From assembly GCA_046541515.1 (NCBI GenBank), contig JBKHDD010000199.1, forward strand, positions 1-8,453: 8,453 nt of DNA, in the 5' to 3' direction. Below, piece by piece: positions 6,660 to 8,453 of the stretch (within the stretch, counting starts at the first letter, position 1; every line of letters begins with the position of its first letter). The translations under genes and the position numbers were made by a program. The notes under the pieces are model-generated. The model was not told where the DNA came from and made no database searches. It saw only the letters and a program-made list of their open reading frames with translations. Origin of the DNA: CAYFVR01 sp046541515 (GTDB lineage Bacteria > Desulfobacterota > Desulfobacteria > Desulfobacterales > Desulfococcaceae).

Positions 6660-7046
6660 CTACCCGCCAATCATCACGGTGGGACAGCCCGGCGGCATGA
6701 TTTTTCCCACCGGACTGGGAATGGGCGCCACGCAAGAGGGGTGAGAAACGATATCGTTGACCCGGGCCGCGGGAAGCGCTCCGACGAACACCGTGGCTGA
6801 GCCCTTGACGACCATGCCCGGCCCGGCGGGAACGCACGGCGGAATCACGCAGGGCATGGTCTGGCTGGTCATCTGGGCGGCGGGCAGATTGCCGATGAGC
6901 ACCGTGAACATTCCGCTGACGATGGGCAGCGGCAACGCCGGATGGGGCACCGGCGTCGGCGTGGGCGCGGGCGGATGGATGGGGGCGTGGCAGTGGGGCG
7001 CTTCCCGCAGGGTCAGGTCGGTCATTCGGGCGGCGGGCATGGTCAT
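6660..7046 (-). CDS. PAAR-domain spike-tip protein
   Basis: The 128-residue protein is essentially one PAAR domain. PAAR-type motifs occur at 4-7 (PAARMTD), 55-58 (PAAQMT) and 96-99 (PAARVND), with the hairpin segments GMFTVLIG, GSATVFVG and CPTVMIGG giving the pseudo-threefold pattern. His and Cys residues that could bind metal are H18, C19, H20, H24, C66, C71, H102, C105 and C121; which are ligands cannot be told from sequence. PAAR proteins cap the VgrG spike of type VI secretion systems and related contractile injection devices, and often carry effectors. No effector extension is present here, so it would be a bare tip or an adaptor. The start at ATG 7046 has GGAG 11 bases upstream; an ATG two codons later is possible. 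The stop is TAG. Confidence 0.92.
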   Translation of the reverse strand: MTMPAARMTDLTLREAPHCHAPIHPPAPTPTPVPHPALPLPIVSGMFTVLIGNLPAAQMTSQTMPCVIPPCVPAGPGMVVKGSATVFVGALPAARVNDIVSHPSCVAPIPSPVGKIMPPGCPTVMIGG

Positions 7047-7075
7047 GGGGATGGATTCTCCGGTTCAGAGATCAT
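7043..7075 (-). CDS. Possible 10-codon leader peptide before the PAAR gene
   Basis: A tiny frame MISEPENPSP starts at ATG 7075, has AAGG eight bases upstream, and its TGA overlaps the PAAR ATG in an ATGA arrangement. That geometry fits translational coupling. However, the same frame stays open far upstream as a shadow frame of the radical SAM gene, so chance is quite possible. Confidence 0.2.
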   Translation of the reverse strand: MISEPENPSP

Positions 7076-7122
7076 GGCGGTCGCCTTGGGCCGGAAAGGG
7101 GCGCTTCCGCGAAACGGACCAA

Positions 7123-7141
7123 AAGCGTATTGGATACGCTT
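7123..7141. promoter_or_regulatory. Perfect palindrome in the radical SAM-PAAR spacer
   Basis: AAGCGTAT (7123-7130) and ATACGCTT (7134-7141) are perfect inverted repeats around a three-base spacer, within the 163-base gap between the radical SAM stop and the PAAR start. On the minus strand the second arm runs into TTTT, so it could act as a weak terminator for the radical SAM gene. Its symmetry and position in a locally AT-rich gap also suit an operator for the PAAR-methyltransferase-SPOR genes. I cannot decide between these. Confidence 0.4.
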
Positions 7142-7209
7142 CCATAAATTTTCGCCAAAAGCAATGGGTAGACGAACGAAAAAAAGTGGGAAATCTTCGA
7201 AGCGGCTTT

Positions 7210-8453
7210 TTATCGGTTCCGAAGGGCCTCGAAGCGGGCGAAAAAAGCTTCCAGTTGATCTTCCGTCAGGTTCGGGAAGGCCAGCGGGGATCGCCGATGA
7301 TTTATCGCCGAATTGGTAAAACCCGGCGGAAGCCAGCCCTTGGCGCGGCAACGGTCGTAGAGCCGGGCGCCCGGAAAGGGTTGGAAGACGAAAAAACCGA
7401 AATCGTCCGGTTCCAGGGATTCGGCCAGCGCAAGGGTTTCCTCGATTTCGGCGGCGGTTTCTCCCGGAACCCCGAACATGAAATTGGCGGTGACGATCAT
7501 TCCCGCGTCCCGGGTTTGCCGGAACACCCGATGGAGGGCAACGTTGTCCCCCGGCCGGTTCAGAATCTCCCGGCGGACCCGTTCGCTGCCGCTTTCCACC
7601 CCGTAGACCACGTGCCGGCAACCGCTGTCGGCCAGGAGGGCCAGGGTTTCGGAATCCATGCCGTCCGCCCGGGCGTGGATGGAAAATCCCGCGCCGATCT
7701 CGCGCCGGAACCGCGGCAGAAACGCCCGAAGCCAGTGCGGCCGAAGATTAAAGGTGTCGTCCAAAAAGATAACATAGCCCAGACCGCCCGATTCGCCAAG
7801 GGAACGAAGCTCCGCGAGGACGTTTTCCGGGGAGCGGTCCCGGAGATATCCGCCGCCGTAGATGTCCCGGTAGCTGCCGGCGGAACAGTGGGCGCAGGAA
7901 AAGGGGCAGCCGCGCCGGGTGACCAGGTGGACCAGCCCGTGATGCTCGTCCAGCAGGTCCCGGGCGGGGAACGGGAGGTCGTCCAGGCGGGGAATGGCCG
8001 GGCGCGGCGGAGGATTGGTTCCGTTTTGGGTCCGGATGTTGGGAATGGGCGGGATGTCGGCCGGATCGCGGGCCAGGGCCTCCAGCAAATCCACCGTCGC
8101 GCCCTCCCCTTCCCCCACGCAGACGAAATCGAAGCCTTCGGCGGAAAGCACCGTCTCCGCCGCGAAGGTGGGGAACAGGCCGCCGGCGATCACGGGGATT
8201 TCGATCTCCGAGCGGATGAATGAAACAACTTGGCGGGCGCGGGGCCATTGGCGGAGCGTGAGAGAAAGGCCGAGGAGCTCCGGATCGGCGGTTTTAATCC
8301 GATCGGTGACGGAGGCGAGGGATTCCGATGGGCCGACTCGGAGCATTTCGGCGTCATGGCCGTATTCCCGGAGATACGCGCCGATGAAGGCCGGTCCCGC
8401 GGCGGCGAGGGGCCAGAAATCCTCGGTTTCGATTTCGAGGAAGAGGAGTTTCA
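7210..8453 (-). CDS. B12-binding radical SAM protein (BchE-like), 5' end at window edge
   Basis: The frame is open to the right edge. The edge codon is NTG followed by KLLFLEIETEDFW, a typical B12-binding N-terminus, so the start codon probably has only its first base outside the window, giving about 414 residues. Numbering from there, the cobalamin-binding domain occupies roughly 1-130, with PLAAAGPAFIGAYLREYGHDAE near 15-36 and IAGGLFPTFAAE followed by VCVGEGEG near 89-118. The radical SAM domain follows, with the cluster motif C183-x3-C187-x2-C190 (RGCPFSCAHC), then FLDDTFNLRP, GVESGSERVRREIL and NFMFGVPGET, all standard for this class. Members carry out methylations, cyclisations or rearrangements, often under anoxia; the substrate here cannot be told. 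The internal ATG at 8346 would lose part of the B12 domain and is rejected. It ends in TAA, 163 bases before the PAAR gene, so co-transcription is uncertain. Confidence 0.9.
   Translation of the reverse strand, partial: KLLFLEIETEDFWPLAAAGPAFIGAYLREYGHDAEMLRVGPSESLASVTDRIKTADPELLGLSLTLRQWPRARQVVSFIRSEIEIPVIAGGLFPTFAAETVLSAEGFDFVCVGEGEGATVDLLEALARDPADIPPIPNIRTQNGTNPPPRPAIPRLDDLPFPARDLLDEHHGLVHLVTRRGCPFSCAHCSAGSYRDIYGGGYLRDRSPENVLAELRSLGESGGLGYVIFLDDTFNLRPHWLRAFLPRFRREIGAGFSIHARADGMDSETLALLADSGCRHVVYGVESGSERVRREILNRPGDNVALHRVFRQTRDAGMIVTANFMFGVPGETAAEIEETLALAESLEPDDFGFFVFQPFPGARLYDRCRAKGWLPPGFTNSAINHRRSPLAFPNLTEDQLEAFFARFEALRNR

Noticed and set aside
5811..6800. Plus-strand frame of 329 codons opposite the Trm112-methyltransferase
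   Set aside because: Shadow frame: the opposite strand has complete methyltransferase motifs and a zinc finger.
7180..7209. T-run just after the radical SAM stop codon (minus strand) as an intrinsic terminator
   Set aside because: The run of seven Ts is not preceded by a GC-rich stem; only a short CTTCGAAG self-complementary site is nearby.
6757..8223. Plus-strand frame of 488 codons across the PAAR and radical SAM genes
   Set aside because: It spans two unrelated minus-strand genes with clear domains and the gap between them, so it is a chance open frame.
8344..8346. Internal ATG as the start of the radical SAM gene
   Set aside because: The upstream in-frame sequence to the window edge encodes the conserved first strand and helix of the B12-binding domain.

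Overview
This GC-rich window looks like chromosomal DNA of a Gram-negative bacterium. It encodes a lipoprotein with a lipobox, two SPOR-type envelope proteins and a PAAR protein, all of which imply an outer membrane and periplasm. A BchE-type cobalamin-binding radical SAM enzyme suggests an anaerobic or facultative lifestyle. Genus and phylum cannot be fixed from the sequence alone. I see no rRNA, tRNA, CRISPR array, insertion sequence or prophage genes.

Layout. On the minus strand at the left (2109 down to 1) a two-gene unit starts with GTG: a PKMT-like SAM methyltransferase with a methyltransferase regulatory domain, coupled by an ATGA overlap to an unrecognised basic protein that runs off the left edge. 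A 543-base divergent spacer (2110-2652) holds AT-rich hairpins and short repeats but no credible gene. On the plus strand, 2653-3363 encodes a small lipoprotein of unknown function whose stop codon lies one base from the stop of the converging gene cluster.

From 8453 down to 3365 everything reads on the minus strand: a B12-binding radical SAM protein (first base of its likely start codon just outside the window), a 163-base spacer with a perfect palindrome, a PAAR spike-tip protein, a Trm112-like zinc-finger/SAM methyltransferase, and two single-pass membrane proteins with SPOR or SPOR-like repeats. The last three genes are joined by 4-base stop/start overlaps (TTGA, then ATGA), so they are probably translated as a coupled unit. 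The PAAR gene lies 42 bases upstream and is probably co-transcribed.

Functionally, the SPOR pair points to peptidoglycan or cell-division-site localisation, and the PAAR protein to a contractile injection system (type VI secretion or a relative) whose other parts are not here. The substrates of both methyltransferases are unknown. No complete known system is visible. The most interesting points are the coupled methyltransferase-SPOR-SPOR unit behind a PAAR gene, the hendecad repeats and the triple SPOR-like array in the two SPOR proteins, and the methyltransferase-unknown pair at the left.
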